From positions 26,776 through 90,775 of the forward strand of contig QCOL01000003.1 in the NCBI GenBank assembly GCA_003212925.1: DNA of 64,000 nucleotides. The letters are read 5' to 3'. The first letter of the stretch is position 1. Each line of letters begins with the position of its first letter. Of this stretch, positions 54,784-64,000 are shown piece by piece. The translations under genes and the position numbers were made by a program. The notes beneath the pieces are model-generated. The model worked only from the letters and a program-made list of their open reading frames with translations, was not told where the DNA came from and did no database searches. Origin of the DNA: Pelagibacteraceae bacterium AG-430-P08. Lineage in GTDB: Bacteria > Pseudomonadota > Alphaproteobacteria > Pelagibacterales > Pelagibacteraceae.

Positions 54784-55517
54784 TTATCACAGGTGGAGCA
54801 ACAAGAATAGGTGCTGCAATTGCAAAAAAACTTTCAGGTCCAAATAAAGAGTTAGTTCTTCATTTTAATAAATCAAAATCTAAAGCACTAATTCTCAAAA
54901 AAAAATTAGAAGTCAATGGAACTAAAGTTTATTTAGTCAAAGGTGATTTAAGTAAAGAAGAAGATATTATCAAAATTATCAAATTAGCAAAATCTAAATT
55001 AAAGTATTTTGATTGTCTTGTTAACAATGCTTCGATTTTTGAGAATGATAAATTAGCAAATTTTAATAATAAAAGTTGGGAGAAACATATATCAACCAAT
55101 TTAAAAGCACCTGCACTTTTAACTAAAGAATTTTCTAAAAATATTAGAGGAAATAATAACAATATTATTAACATTATTGATCAAAGAATTTTTAAACTAA
55201 CTCCATATTTCTTTTCTTACACTATTAGTAAGTCCGGTCTTTATACTTTAACAAAAACGAGTGCTATGAGTCTTGCTCCTAAAATAAGGGTAAATGGTAT
55301 TGCCCCAGGACCTACTATCAAAAATCAAAGACAGACTGAAAAACATTTTAAAAAACAATATCTTGCTACTCCTTTAAAAAGACAGGTTGATGTTAATGAG
55401 ATTTGTAATGCTGTTGACTTTTTTATAAAAAGCAGATCTATTACTGGTCAAGTGCTGGCAATTGATAGTGGCCAAAGTTTAAACTGGCAAACAACAGATG
55501 TTCAAGGTAAGGAATGA
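54765..55517 (+). CDS. SDR family oxidoreductase (possible pteridine reductase)
   Basis: [35 protein letters not shown]; overlaps folB. Confidence 0.75.
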
Positions 55518-55939
55518 AAAAAAATAATTTTAAAATTGTTAAAATTGATAAAGAAAAATCCCTTTTCAATTACGAAAAAAAGATCCTTATAAACGAGTTA
55601 ATACTAGATTTAAAACTTGGATATTATGATTTTGAAAGAGAAAATGCGCAAAAAGTAAAATTTAGCCTTGAAATAGATTATCAAGATAAAAAACCGTCAA
55701 ATGATAAAGATTTAAAATCAATAGTTAATTATGGAACGATCGTGAAACTATTAAGAAAACTGGTTAAAAAAAAACATTATAACTTTCTAGAAACTCTAGC
55801 AGAGGCTGTCTTTGATGAATTATTTAAAGATAAAAGAATTGCTAAGATAATGCTCAAAATTGAAAAATTAGAAATTTTAAAAGAATGCTCATCTGTTGGT
55901 ATTCAAATTACCAAAAAGAGAAGTCATGATAAGTTCTGA
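55514..55939 (+). CDS. folB: Dihydroneopterin aldolase FolB-like
   Basis: [52 protein letters not shown]. Confidence 0.8.
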   Translation: MKKNNFKIVKIDKEKSLFNYEKKILINELILDLKLGYYDFERENAQKVKFSLEIDYQDKKPSNDKDLKSIVNYGTIVKLLRKLVKKKHYNFLETLAEAVFDELFKDKRIAKIMLKIEKLEILKECSSVGIQITKKRSHDKF

Positions 55940-57761
55940 TATTGGAAAAGAAATAATAAAAAAAGAACTCCCCTTAATTCCAAAGCTTCCTGGTGTTTAC
56001 AGAATGTTAAATGAGAAAGAAGAGATTCTTTATGTTGGTAAAGCTAAAAATTTACCAAATAGACTTAAAAGTTATGTAGCTGAAAAAAACCACATTATTA
56101 GAACCGAAAGAATGTTGTCACAAACTAGAAAATTGGAGATAACAACTACTTCTAATGAAAGTGAAGCTTTACTTCTAGAAGCAAATTTAATCAAAAAATA
56201 TAAACCAAAATTTAATATTTTACTTAGAGATGATAAATCTTTTCCTTTTATATTCATCGGTAATAAAGATAAATGGCCACAAATAAAAAGACATAGAGGA
56301 AAAAAAACTAACGAAGGTTTTTATTTTGGACCTTTTGCATCTGCTGGATCAGCTAACTGGACAATTAAGATGATACAAAAAATATTTCATCTGAGAGTTT
56401 GTGATGATACTGTGTTCAAAAATAGAGAACGACCATGTATTTTATACCAAATTAAAAGATGCTCTGGCCCATGCGTTGGTTATATAGAAAGTGAGGAATA
56501 TAAGAAGACTGTTGATGATGCTATTGAGTTTGTTTCCGGTAAATCAAGGAAAATACAAAAAAGCCTCTCGGAGCAGATGGAAAAAGCTAGCGAAAATTTA
56601 GATTTTGAAAAAGCGGTAATTTTAAGAGATCGAATAAAGTCATTGAATATTATTCAATCATCACAAAGAATTAATGAAGCTAATCTTACAGAGGCTGATG
56701 TAATCGCAGGTTATAAAGAATCCGGCAAAGCTTGTATTCAGGTTTTTTTTTATAGGTCAAAACAAAACTGGGGTAATCAATCTTTTTTTCCAAAACATGA
56801 TCCCGATGAGAATTTAAGCAATATAATTAATTCTTTTGTCACACAATTTTATGAAAATAAAAGTGTACCCTCCTCAATAATATTATCTGAAGAGATAAAA
56901 GAAAAAATTTTAATCGAAAAAACACTCTCTCTTAAAGAAAAAAAACAAGTTACTATATCAATAGCTAAAAAAGGGTCAAAATTAAAAGTAATTAATCAAG
57001 CAATAAAAAACGCTAAAGAAAGTTTAAATAGAAAGCTTTATGAAAGTCAAAATAATAAGGAATTATTTGAAGCTGTGGCAAGTAAATTTAATCTAGAGAC
57101 CAATATTAATCTGATTGAGGTTTATGATAATAGTCATATACAGGGAACAAACAGTGTGGGTGCATTGATAGCATACGGTGATGATGGATTTATTAAAAAA
57201 AGATATAGAAAATTTAACATCAAGCTAAAAAAGAATGAGCAAGATGATTATGGAATGATGAAAGAGGTTTTGAATAGAAGATTTAAAAGAGCAATACAAG
57301 AAAAAGATAACTATTTAACTTTTCCTGATCTTGTAATGGTAGATGGAGGAAAAGGACAATATTCAGTAGCTAGAGAAACTCTAAATGAACTTGGACTTCA
57401 TGATATTCCTATAATAGCGATTGCTAAAGGTAAATATAGAAATAGCGGAAATGAGACTTTCTTTCATAATGGTAAAGAATTTAAATTCATTAAAAATGAT
57501 CCTACTTTATTCTTTCTTCAGAGAATAAGAGATGAATCTCATCGTTTTGCAATAAGTGCTCATAGAGCAAAACGAAAGAAGGGTATAAGTAAATCGCTGT
57601 TAGACCAAATTGACGGCATAGGTTCCATAAGAAAAAGAGCTTTATTAAACCATTTTGGATCAGCAAGGGCAGTTGAGTCTGCAAGTCTAGATGAAATTAA
57701 ATCTGTAGAAGGGGTTGAAGAAAAAGTTGCAAAAAAAATATATAACTTTTTTCATGAATAA
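55926..57761 (+). CDS. uvrC: Excinuclease ABC subunit UvrC
   Basis: GIY-YIG-like [33 protein letters not shown] motif; C-terminal HhH. Start at MISSDIGKE. Confidence 0.95.
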   Translation: MISSDIGKEIIKKELPLIPKLPGVYRMLNEKEEILYVGKAKNLPNRLKSYVAEKNHIIRTERMLSQTRKLEITTTSNESEALLLEANLIKKYKPKFNILLRDDKSFPFIFIGNKDKWPQIKRHRGKKTNEGFYFGPFASAGSANWTIKMIQKIFHLRVCDDTVFKNRERPCILYQIKRCSGPCVGYIESEEYKKTVDDAIEFVSGKSRKIQKSLSEQMEKASENLDFEKAVILRDRIKSLNIIQSSQRINEANLTEADVIAGYKESGKACIQVFFYRSKQNWGNQSFFPKHDPDENLSNIINSFVTQFYENKSVPSSIILSEEIKEKILIEKTLSLKEKKQVTISIAKKGSKLKVINQAIKNAKESLNRKLYESQNNKELFEAVASKFNLETNINLIEVYDNSHIQGTNSVGALIAYGDDGFIKKRYRKFNIKLKKNEQDDYGMMKEVLNRRFKRAIQEKDNYLTFPDLVMVDGGKGQYSVARETLNELGLHDIPIIAIAKGKYRNSGNETFFHNGKEFKFIKNDPTLFFLQRIRDESHRFAISAHRAKRKKGISKSLLDQIDGIGSIRKRALLNHFGSARAVESASLDEIKSVEGVEEKVAKKIYNFFHE

Positions 57762-57769
57762 AAAAAATT

Positions 57770-58354
57770 ATGCTTAAAAAGATACCAAATATTTTAACTA
57801 TAGGAAGAATTTTAATTGTTCCTTTTTTTGTGTTAGCATTTTACTTGCCAGGTTTTTATGGAGATTTGACAGCGCTAATTTTATTCATAGTTGCATCTTT
57901 CACAGATTTTTTAGATGGGATGCTAGCAAGATTTCTTGGAGAAGAGTCTAAACTTGGAGAATTACTTGATCCCATTGCAGATAAAATTATTGTTGCAACT
58001 GCTTTAATACTTTTGGTAATGGACGGAACTATAAGAAATTACGAGGTAATAGCAGCAATCATTATTTTAACTCGAGAAATTTTGATATCTGGATTAAGGG
58101 AATTTTTGGCAAAGGGAAAAATTAAACTACCAGTTTCAAATCTAGCAAAATTAAAAACTGTATTGCAGATGATTGCTATTGCACTTTTACTTTCAGGTGA
58201 AACTGGAAATAAAATTATTAATTTTCAAGATTATAACGCTCAAACTATTGGAATAATTCTTTTATGGCTTTCGGCTGCTTTAACTCTTTTTACGGGATAT
58301 GAATATATGCGAAAAGGTATTGACCACGCGATCTCAGAAGATAATAAAGATTAA
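57770..58354 (+). CDS. pgsA: CDP-diacylglycerol--glycerol-3-phosphate 3-phosphatidyltransferase
   Basis: DFLDGMLARFLGEESKLGELLDPIADK (CDP-alcohol phosphatidyltransferase motif). Confidence 0.93.
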   Translation: MLKKIPNILTIGRILIVPFFVLAFYLPGFYGDLTALILFIVASFTDFLDGMLARFLGEESKLGELLDPIADKIIVATALILLVMDGTIRNYEVIAAIIILTREILISGLREFLAKGKIKLPVSNLAKLKTVLQMIAIALLLSGETGNKIINFQDYNAQTIGIILLWLSAALTLFTGYEYMRKGIDHAISEDNKD

Positions 58355-59232
58355 GCTGCTTTTTTCTTTCTAACAAGTTTCTGATAACTTTCGTTAAGAC
58401 CAATAATTAAATCACAAACTTTAAATTCATTTTCAGCGATACAAGAAACTGGAGTTACCTCTGCTGCAGTTCCAGTTAAAAAACATCCAACAAAATTCTT
58501 CAACTCTGAAGGGTTTATTTTTCTTTCATAAACTTTAATATTTTTCGATTTTGCAATTTCAATTACTGTTCTTCTAGTAATTCCATCTAGGAAAGAGTCT
58601 GGTAATGGCGTGTGTAACTCACCATTCGAGTCTTTAAAAAAAATATTTGCACCAGTGGCTTCAGCAATATTGCCTTCATGATCTAGCATTAAAGAATCTG
58701 TATAACCATTTTTTTCTGCCTCATGTTTTGAAAGAGTGCATATCATATAAAGACCTGAAGCTTTTGTGTCCCATGGTATTGTGTTAGGAGCTGGTCTTCT
58801 CCAATTAGAAATATTTAATCTAATCCCTTCAACTTTTAATTTTGGATCAAAATATGATCCCCATTCCCATGTTGCTATTGCAACATGAATTTTTGTCTGT
58901 TGAGCTGAAATCGCCATCATTTCACTGCCCCTCCAAGCAACTGGTCTTACGTAACCATTTTCAACTTTTTGGTTTTTAATTATAGTATTTGAAGCAGCGT
59001 TTATTTCCATTTCAGTGTAAGGAATTTCAAAACCCATTCGTCTTGCTGAATGAAAAAATCTAGAGGTATGTTCCTCTAATTTGAAGATTGAGCCATCATA
59101 AACTCTCTCTCCCTCAAAAACACAACTAGCGTAGTGTAATCCATGGCTTAAAACATGCACTTTAACATTTGACCAATCAACTAATTCGCCGTTGTACCAT
59201 ATTTTACCAGATCTTTTATCGTAAGGTATCAT
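58351..59232 (-). CDS. ilvE: Branched-chain amino acid aminotransferase
   Basis: Class IV PLP fold; HGLHYASCVFEGERVY; EATGANIFF. Confidence 0.92.
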   Translation of the reverse strand: MIPYDKRSGKIWYNGELVDWSNVKVHVLSHGLHYASCVFEGERVYDGSIFKLEEHTSRFFHSARRMGFEIPYTEMEINAASNTIIKNQKVENGYVRPVAWRGSEMMAISAQQTKIHVAIATWEWGSYFDPKLKVEGIRLNISNWRRPAPNTIPWDTKASGLYMICTLSKHEAEKNGYTDSLMLDHEGNIAEATGANIFFKDSNGELHTPLPDSFLDGITRRTVIEIAKSKNIKVYERKINPSELKNFVGCFLTGTAAEVTPVSCIAENEFKVCDLIIGLNESYQKLVRKKKAA

Positions 59233-59301
59233 GTATGAAATATAAAATTATTACTGAAAAATATCTATGTATATATAATATGTCAATATAACTTACCTGT
59301 G

Positions 59302-59739
59302 ATGAAAGAGCTTTTATATTTAAAAGATGAACAATTAAAACATTTAATTGAAAAATTATTTATAAGTTATAGAGAAACTTTTTCAGACTCAAAAAAAATT
59401 CTCAATAAATATCATATTGGCTTAGCTCATCAAAAAACTATTCATTTAATATCTATGTATGAGGGAATATCAATCTCAGAGCTTATGAGGAAACTTAAAG
59501 TATCAAAACAAAGCCTAAATAGGGTTTTAAAAGATTTGATCAAGCTTGAAATGGTTTTTTTTAATAAAGACGAGACTGACACAAGAATTAAACACATCTT
59601 TCTAAATGAAAAAGGAAAAAAAATTTTTAAAGAGATTTTTGAAATACAAAAAAAAAGAATTTATAATGCATTGCTTAATTCGAGTTCTCAAGAGGTTCTC
59701 AATTTTGATGAAGTTTTAAAAAGAATAATTAATGGATAG
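59302..59739 (+). CDS. MarR-family transcriptional regulator
   Basis: Winged helix: GISISELMRKLKVSKQSLNRVLKDLIKLEMVFFNKDETDTRIKHIFL. Confidence 0.85.
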   Translation: MKELLYLKDEQLKHLIEKLFISYRETFSDSKKILNKYHIGLAHQKTIHLISMYEGISISELMRKLKVSKQSLNRVLKDLIKLEMVFFNKDETDTRIKHIFLNEKGKKIFKEIFEIQKKRIYNALLNSSSQEVLNFDEVLKRIING

Positions 59740-60409
59740 TTTTCTAGCTCATATCCTAGTGGTTGATGATGATGAGGGAATAAGATCTTTAGTTAAAAAA
59801 TATTTAAATGAAAAGAAATATTTAGTTACTACTGCTGATAACGCAGAAAATGCATCTGAAAAAATAAAGATTATTAAGTTTGATTTAATAATCTTAGATA
59901 TCATGATGCCTGGAAAAAGTGGACTCGATTTTCTAAATGAACATAAAGAATATATTAATACTCCAATCATATTATTAACCGCAAAAGGTGAGCCAAATGA
60001 AAGAATTGAGGGATTAGAGATGGGAGCAGACGATTATTTGCCTAAACCCTTTGAGCCCAAGGAACTTGATCTTAGAATTAGAAATATAATTAACAAAACA
60101 AAAAAGGATAATCTAAAGAAAATAATAGAATTTGAAAATGTTAAAATAGATTTAAGTAAGCAAATAATTTTTCATAGTAATTCAGAATTTAAAATAAATA
60201 ACACTGAAAAAACAATATTACAGAAAATGATTAATAACCCAGGAAAAGTTTTTGATAGAGAAGAAATTGGTAGATTAATTGACTTAGATAAAGAAAGATC
60301 AGTTGATGTTATCATAACAAGATTAAGGAAAAAAATCGAAATTGATCCAAAAAATCCAAAATTTCTTCAAACTATAAGAGGAGCTGGCTATGTTTTATGG
60401 ATTGAATAA
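59732..60409 (+). CDS. OmpR-family response regulator
   Basis: Receiver VVDDDEGIRSL, LDIMMPG, KPFEP; C-terminal winged helix. Confidence 0.92.
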   Translation: MDSFLAHILVVDDDEGIRSLVKKYLNEKKYLVTTADNAENASEKIKIIKFDLIILDIMMPGKSGLDFLNEHKEYINTPIILLTAKGEPNERIEGLEMGADDYLPKPFEPKELDLRIRNIINKTKKDNLKKIIEFENVKIDLSKQIIFHSNSEFKINNTEKTILQKMINNPGKVFDREEIGRLIDLDKERSVDVIITRLRKKIEIDPKNPKFLQTIRGAGYVLWIE

Positions 60410-61709
60410 ATTTATAAAAAATCTTTTACCGAAAAGATTATTTTACAGAGCTTTGCTTATAGTTGCTATCCCTGTGATTTTAATTCAATTAATAATTACT
60501 ATAGTTTTTTTTGATAGCCTTTGGATAAAAACTAATAAAGGAATGACAAGAGCATTGGTCAGCGAAATACAAACTTTCATAGAGGTTTATAGTAATGATA
60601 ATTATGAAAAAGATGAAATAAAAAATATTTTTTCATTATATCAAGATTTGAATATTGAATTTGTTGAGGATGAATATTTTGATTTCACTTATAATGAAAG
60701 ATGGTTTAGTCCAATAGACAGAACACTTAGAAGAGAATTAAAATCTAAATTTGGATCAGAAATATTTTGGTTTGATACTACAAGTTATAAAGAGTTAGTT
60801 GATTTAAGAATAAAATATCAAAATGGTTTTTTTAAGTTCATAGTCCCTAAGGATAGACTGACAAGCACTTCTGCAAGATTGTTTGGATTATGGATAACTG
60901 TTCCTGCATTCGTAGTTGTAATTATTTCTCTTATATTTTTAAAAAATCAAACAAGACCAATTACAGCTTTAGCCAAAGCTGCTGAAAAATTTGGAAGAGG
61001 GGAAAATGTAGATGAATTTAAGCCTTCTGGTGCAGCTGAGATACGCCAGGCAGGTTATGAATTTGATAGAATGCGTAAAAGAATAATGAGACATCTAAAT
61101 CAAAGATCTGAAATGCTGTCTGGGATAAGTCATGATTTAAGAACACCCTTAACAAGAATGAAATTACAAACCGAGTTTATAAAAGATAAATCCTTAGCTA
61201 AGAAACTGACCGAGGATATAAATGAAATGGAAAAAATGCTCAATGAATATTTACAGTTTACAAGTTCCTCATTTATGGAAAAGGATGAGCTGTTCAATCT
61301 CAGCGATTTAATGGATGAAATTATTGGTAAATATAATAATGAAAACATAACAAAAGAAATATCACCAAGGGTTTATTTAAATGGTCGAAAAAATCTAATT
61401 AAAAGATGTCTTAATAATTTGTTAGAAAATTCTATCAAATATGGGAATAAAATAAATGTTGATCTTCAAAAAAAAAAATCGAGTTTAATTATAAAAGTTG
61501 AGGACGATGGTCCAGGAATACCAGAAAGTGAGTATGATAATGTATTTAAACCTTTCTACAAAATAGACAAAGGAAGAGCAGACTCCAAATCCAGTGTAGG
61601 ACTTGGTCTGTCAATAGCATCTGATATTGTACGTTCTCACGGTGGTAATATAAAGTTGAATAAATCCAATTTGAGTGGACTTGAGGTTAAGATTTTTTTA
61701 CCCGTTTAA
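60390..61709 (+). CDS. EnvZ-like sensor histidine kinase
   Basis: Two TMs, HAMP, H-box GISHDLRTPLTRMK, N box, GLGLSIASDIVRSHGG. Confidence 0.92.
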   Translation: MFYGLNKFIKNLLPKRLFYRALLIVAIPVILIQLIITIVFFDSLWIKTNKGMTRALVSEIQTFIEVYSNDNYEKDEIKNIFSLYQDLNIEFVEDEYFDFTYNERWFSPIDRTLRRELKSKFGSEIFWFDTTSYKELVDLRIKYQNGFFKFIVPKDRLTSTSARLFGLWITVPAFVVVIISLIFLKNQTRPITALAKAAEKFGRGENVDEFKPSGAAEIRQAGYEFDRMRKRIMRHLNQRSEMLSGISHDLRTPLTRMKLQTEFIKDKSLAKKLTEDINEMEKMLNEYLQFTSSSFMEKDELFNLSDLMDEIIGKYNNENITKEISPRVYLNGRKNLIKRCLNNLLENSIKYGNKINVDLQKKKSSLIIKVEDDGPGIPESEYDNVFKPFYKIDKGRADSKSSVGLGLSIASDIVRSHGGNIKLNKSNLSGLEVKIFLPV

Positions 61710-61935
61710 TCTTTTTTTTTAAAACCTTTTTTTTTTCAAGTTCTTTCTCTAAATTTTCAACCCTTTTAGCAAGGATATCAAATTCATCCTTACTCGTTAA
61801 TTTCATTTTGAATACGATTTCATCTCTTTTTGATTTTAAAATGTTTACTATCTCATTTTTTAAGTCTCTAGATGAAACTAAACCTTGTTCTAGAAGTTTA
61901 GATAATTTATCAAAAACAAATTTTGAATTTTTCAT
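61687..61935 (-). CDS. ubiK: UbiK/BMFP-like accessory factor
   Basis: 82-aa coiled coil; KMKLTSKDEFDILAKRVENLEKELEKK. Confidence 0.75.
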   Translation of the reverse strand: MKNSKFVFDKLSKLLEQGLVSSRDLKNEIVNILKSKRDEIVFKMKLTSKDEFDILAKRVENLEKELEKKKVLKKKIKRVKKS

Positions 61936-61985
61936 GTATTTATTAAATAAGTTATTATATCTTTAATCTATTATTATAATTAAAA

Positions 61986-62762
61986 ATGTTCATTAATAAT
62001 TTTGACCCAGTTGCATTTAGTTTATTTTCATTAGAATTTAGATGGTATTCTTTATCATATATATTTGGAATTCTCGCTGGATGGGTTTTGGCAAAAAGAA
62101 TTTTTATAAAAAATGATAATTTAAAAGAAAAATTTGATGACTACATTACTTATGTAATCTTAGGTATTATAATTGGTGGAAGATTAGGTTACGTAATATT
62201 TTATAATTTAGATTACTATTTAGAGAACGTTTTTGAAATATTTAAAATTTGGAACGGAGGTATGTCATTCCATGGAGGGTTATTAGGTGTAATTGTGATG
62301 AGCATATGGTTTGCAAATAAGCATAATCATGATTCTTATATTTATCTTGATGTTGTTTCGCTAGTTGCCCCAATAGGAATTTTCTTTGGACGTATTGCAA
62401 ATTTTATAAATTCAGAGCTTTATGGTAAAGAAACAACTTTACCATGGGGGGTAAAATTTGAAAAAATTGATGAAATATATCGTCATCCATCTCAACTTTA
62501 TGAGGCTTTTTTTGAGGGACTGTTATTATTTTTTATATTGATATATTTTCGAAAAGTGTCCTCAGCTAAAAATCCTGGTTTTTTATCTGGAATATTTTTA
62601 ATGTTTTACTCTGTTTTCAGATTTTTTATAGAATTTTTAAGAATGCCAGATGAACAATTAGGCTACGTTCTATTTAAATTGAGTATGGGGCAAATTTTAT
62701 GTTTAGTTTTTTTTATATTTGGTTCTTATTTGACTTTAAAAAAATATGACCATCAAAAATAA
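61986..62762 (+). CDS. lgt: Prolipoprotein diacylglyceryl transferase
   Basis: GGRLGYVIFYN; GGMSFHGGLLG; GRIANFINSELYG. Confidence 0.95.
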   Translation: MFINNFDPVAFSLFSLEFRWYSLSYIFGILAGWVLAKRIFIKNDNLKEKFDDYITYVILGIIIGGRLGYVIFYNLDYYLENVFEIFKIWNGGMSFHGGLLGVIVMSIWFANKHNHDSYIYLDVVSLVAPIGIFFGRIANFINSELYGKETTLPWGVKFEKIDEIYRHPSQLYEAFFEGLLLFFILIYFRKVSSAKNPGFLSGIFLMFYSVFRFFIEFLRMPDEQLGYVLFKLSMGQILCLVFFIFGSYLTLKKYDHQK

Positions 62763-63795
62763 TTTTAAAATCTCTTTAGATAAATTTATCGATTTTGCTC
62801 TATATGATAAAAAAAAAGGATACTATATGCAAAAAGACCCTTTCGGGTTAAAGGGCGATTTTATAACTGCACCAAATATTTCTAGAATGTTTTCTGAAAT
62901 GATAGCTGTATGGATTTTAGGTTTTTGGGAAAATTTAGGAACCCCAAAAAAAATTAATTTAGTGGAACTTGGTGCAGGAAACGGTGAAATGATGAAAATA
63001 TTTTTAGAAACTTTTAAAAAATTTCCAGCGTTTTTAAGTTCATGTAATATTTTAATTCATGAAAAAAGTCTAAAATTAAAGAAAATTCAAAAAAATAAAT
63101 TAGACAAAGAAAAAGTTATTTGGATTTCTGATCTAAAACAAGTAAAAAAATTTCCAACTATTTTCATTGCAAACGAGTTTTTTGATGCAATAGCAATAAA
63201 ACAATTTATTAAAAAAAAAGATCATTGGTTTGAAAGATATGTAAATTTTAAAAATCAAAAAAAGGCTTTTTTTTGTGAAAGAAAGTTTAATATGAAAAAA
63301 TTTGAAAAAAAAATTAATTATAATATTTCAAAAGACCAAAAATTTATTGAATACTCCTTAATTGGGGCAGATTATTTAAAAAAAGTTGCTGGAATAGTTA
63401 AAAAAAATGATGGCGGTCTTCTAATGATAGATTATGGGTATATGGAAAAGAGGATGAAAAATACTCTTAAATCGATTTCAAATCATAAACATAACAGTGT
63501 TTTAAAAAATATCGGTAATTCAGATATTACTCATAATATCAATTTTTTCTTATTTAAGAAAATAATCAATCAATTAGGTGGTTTAAAAGACTTAATAACA
63601 ACTCAAGGAAGCTTTTTAGTAAAATTAGGAATAAAAAATAGAGCAGAGATAATATCGCAAAATCAAAGCTTTTCAAAAAAAGCAGATATTTATTTTAGAT
63701 TAAAAAAACTCATAGATGAGAAAGAAATGGGAAATTTATTTAAGGTAATGTTTATCAAAAACAAAGGTAATAAATATAAGTTGGGGTTTAATTGA
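62746..63795 (+). CDS. SAM-dependent methyltransferase, MidA/NDUFAF7 family
   Basis: GYYMQKDPFGLKGDFITAPNISRMFSEMIAVW; ELGAGNGEMMKIF; ANEFFDAIAI. Confidence 0.88.
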   Translation: MTIKNNFKISLDKFIDFALYDKKKGYYMQKDPFGLKGDFITAPNISRMFSEMIAVWILGFWENLGTPKKINLVELGAGNGEMMKIFLETFKKFPAFLSSCNILIHEKSLKLKKIQKNKLDKEKVIWISDLKQVKKFPTIFIANEFFDAIAIKQFIKKKDHWFERYVNFKNQKKAFFCERKFNMKKFEKKINYNISKDQKFIEYSLIGADYLKKVAGIVKKNDGGLLMIDYGYMEKRMKNTLKSISNHKHNSVLKNIGNSDITHNINFFLFKKIINQLGGLKDLITTQGSFLVKLGIKNRAEIISQNQSFSKKADIYFRLKKLIDEKEMGNLFKVMFIKNKGNKYKLGFN

Positions 63796-64000
63796 TAGTT
63801 TCAAAAAAATTATCTAAATTTAAAGAAATCAGTCATGGTTTTTTTAATAAAATAGGTGGGTGTTCGAGAGGTATTTATAAAAGCTTAAATTGTGGACCAG
63901 GCTCTAACGACAAAAAAACAAAAATTATCAAAAATTTGAGAATTGTAAAAAAGAAAATCGATAAAAATTCAAAAAATATTTTTTTACTACATCAAATACA
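63792..64000 (+). CDS. pgeF: PgeF/YfiH-family protein (laccase domain), partial at window end
   Basis: Manual translation from TTG: ...ISHGFFNKIGGCSRGIYKSLNCGPGSNDKKTKIIKNLRIV; overlaps the midA stop. Confidence 0.8.
   Translation, partial: MIVSKKLSKFKEISHGFFNKIGGCSRGIYKSLNCGPGSNDKKTKIIKNLRIVKKKIDKNSKNIFLLHQI

Noticed and set aside
59302-61709. MarR-OmpR-EnvZ cluster as a novel three-component system
   Set aside because: Overlapping genes suggest an operon, but each protein looks ordinary and no unusual domain was seen.

Overview
AT-rich chromosomal window, probably from a SAR11/Pelagibacterales-like alphaproteobacterium (lineage inferred from gene content, gene order, low GC and a permuted ssrA gene; not verified by search). 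Most of it is core genome. From left to right: degP (partial)-DUF2065-hflC-hflK, mrp, thyX, a circularly permuted tmRNA gene, a small insert with a GNAT-like ORF, a MazG-like gene, fumC, an AsmA-like gene, uvrD, pepP, ligA, bamD, lpxC. These are followed by a long division/cell-wall (dcw) cluster on the minus strand, which in transcription order is mraZ-ftsZ-rsmH-ftsL-ftsI-murEF fusion-mraY-murD-ftsW-murG-murC-murB-ddl-ftsQ-short ORF at the ftsA position. Next come rnpB, an AmpD-like amidase, mlaA-mlaC, a tRNA(CAU), a three-gene surface-sugar cassette, tRNA-Val(GAC), rpoD, dnaG, yqeY, carAB, a 2OG-Fe(II) oxygenase, an ELM1-family gene, trxB, a DraG/J1-like gene, an aminotransferase, uvrB, an SDR, folB, uvrC, pgsA, ilvE, marR/ompR/envZ-like genes, ubiK, lgt, midA and pgeF (partial). 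The main observations are: (1) an exact 17-bp repeat of the tmRNA 3' end flanking an ~0.8-kb insert, resembling attL/attR; (2) parallel replacement of the usual G18-U55 D-loop/T-loop contact by A18 and G55 in both the tmRNA and tRNA-Val(GAC); (3) three TGGG boxes at 10-bp spacing upstream of mraZ, with ftsZ relocated next to mraZ; (4) a short, apparently ATPase-less ORF in the ftsA position; (5) a DnaG with three of four zinc ligands substituted; (6) a murE-murF fusion. No CRISPR array, rRNA operon or prophage was seen.
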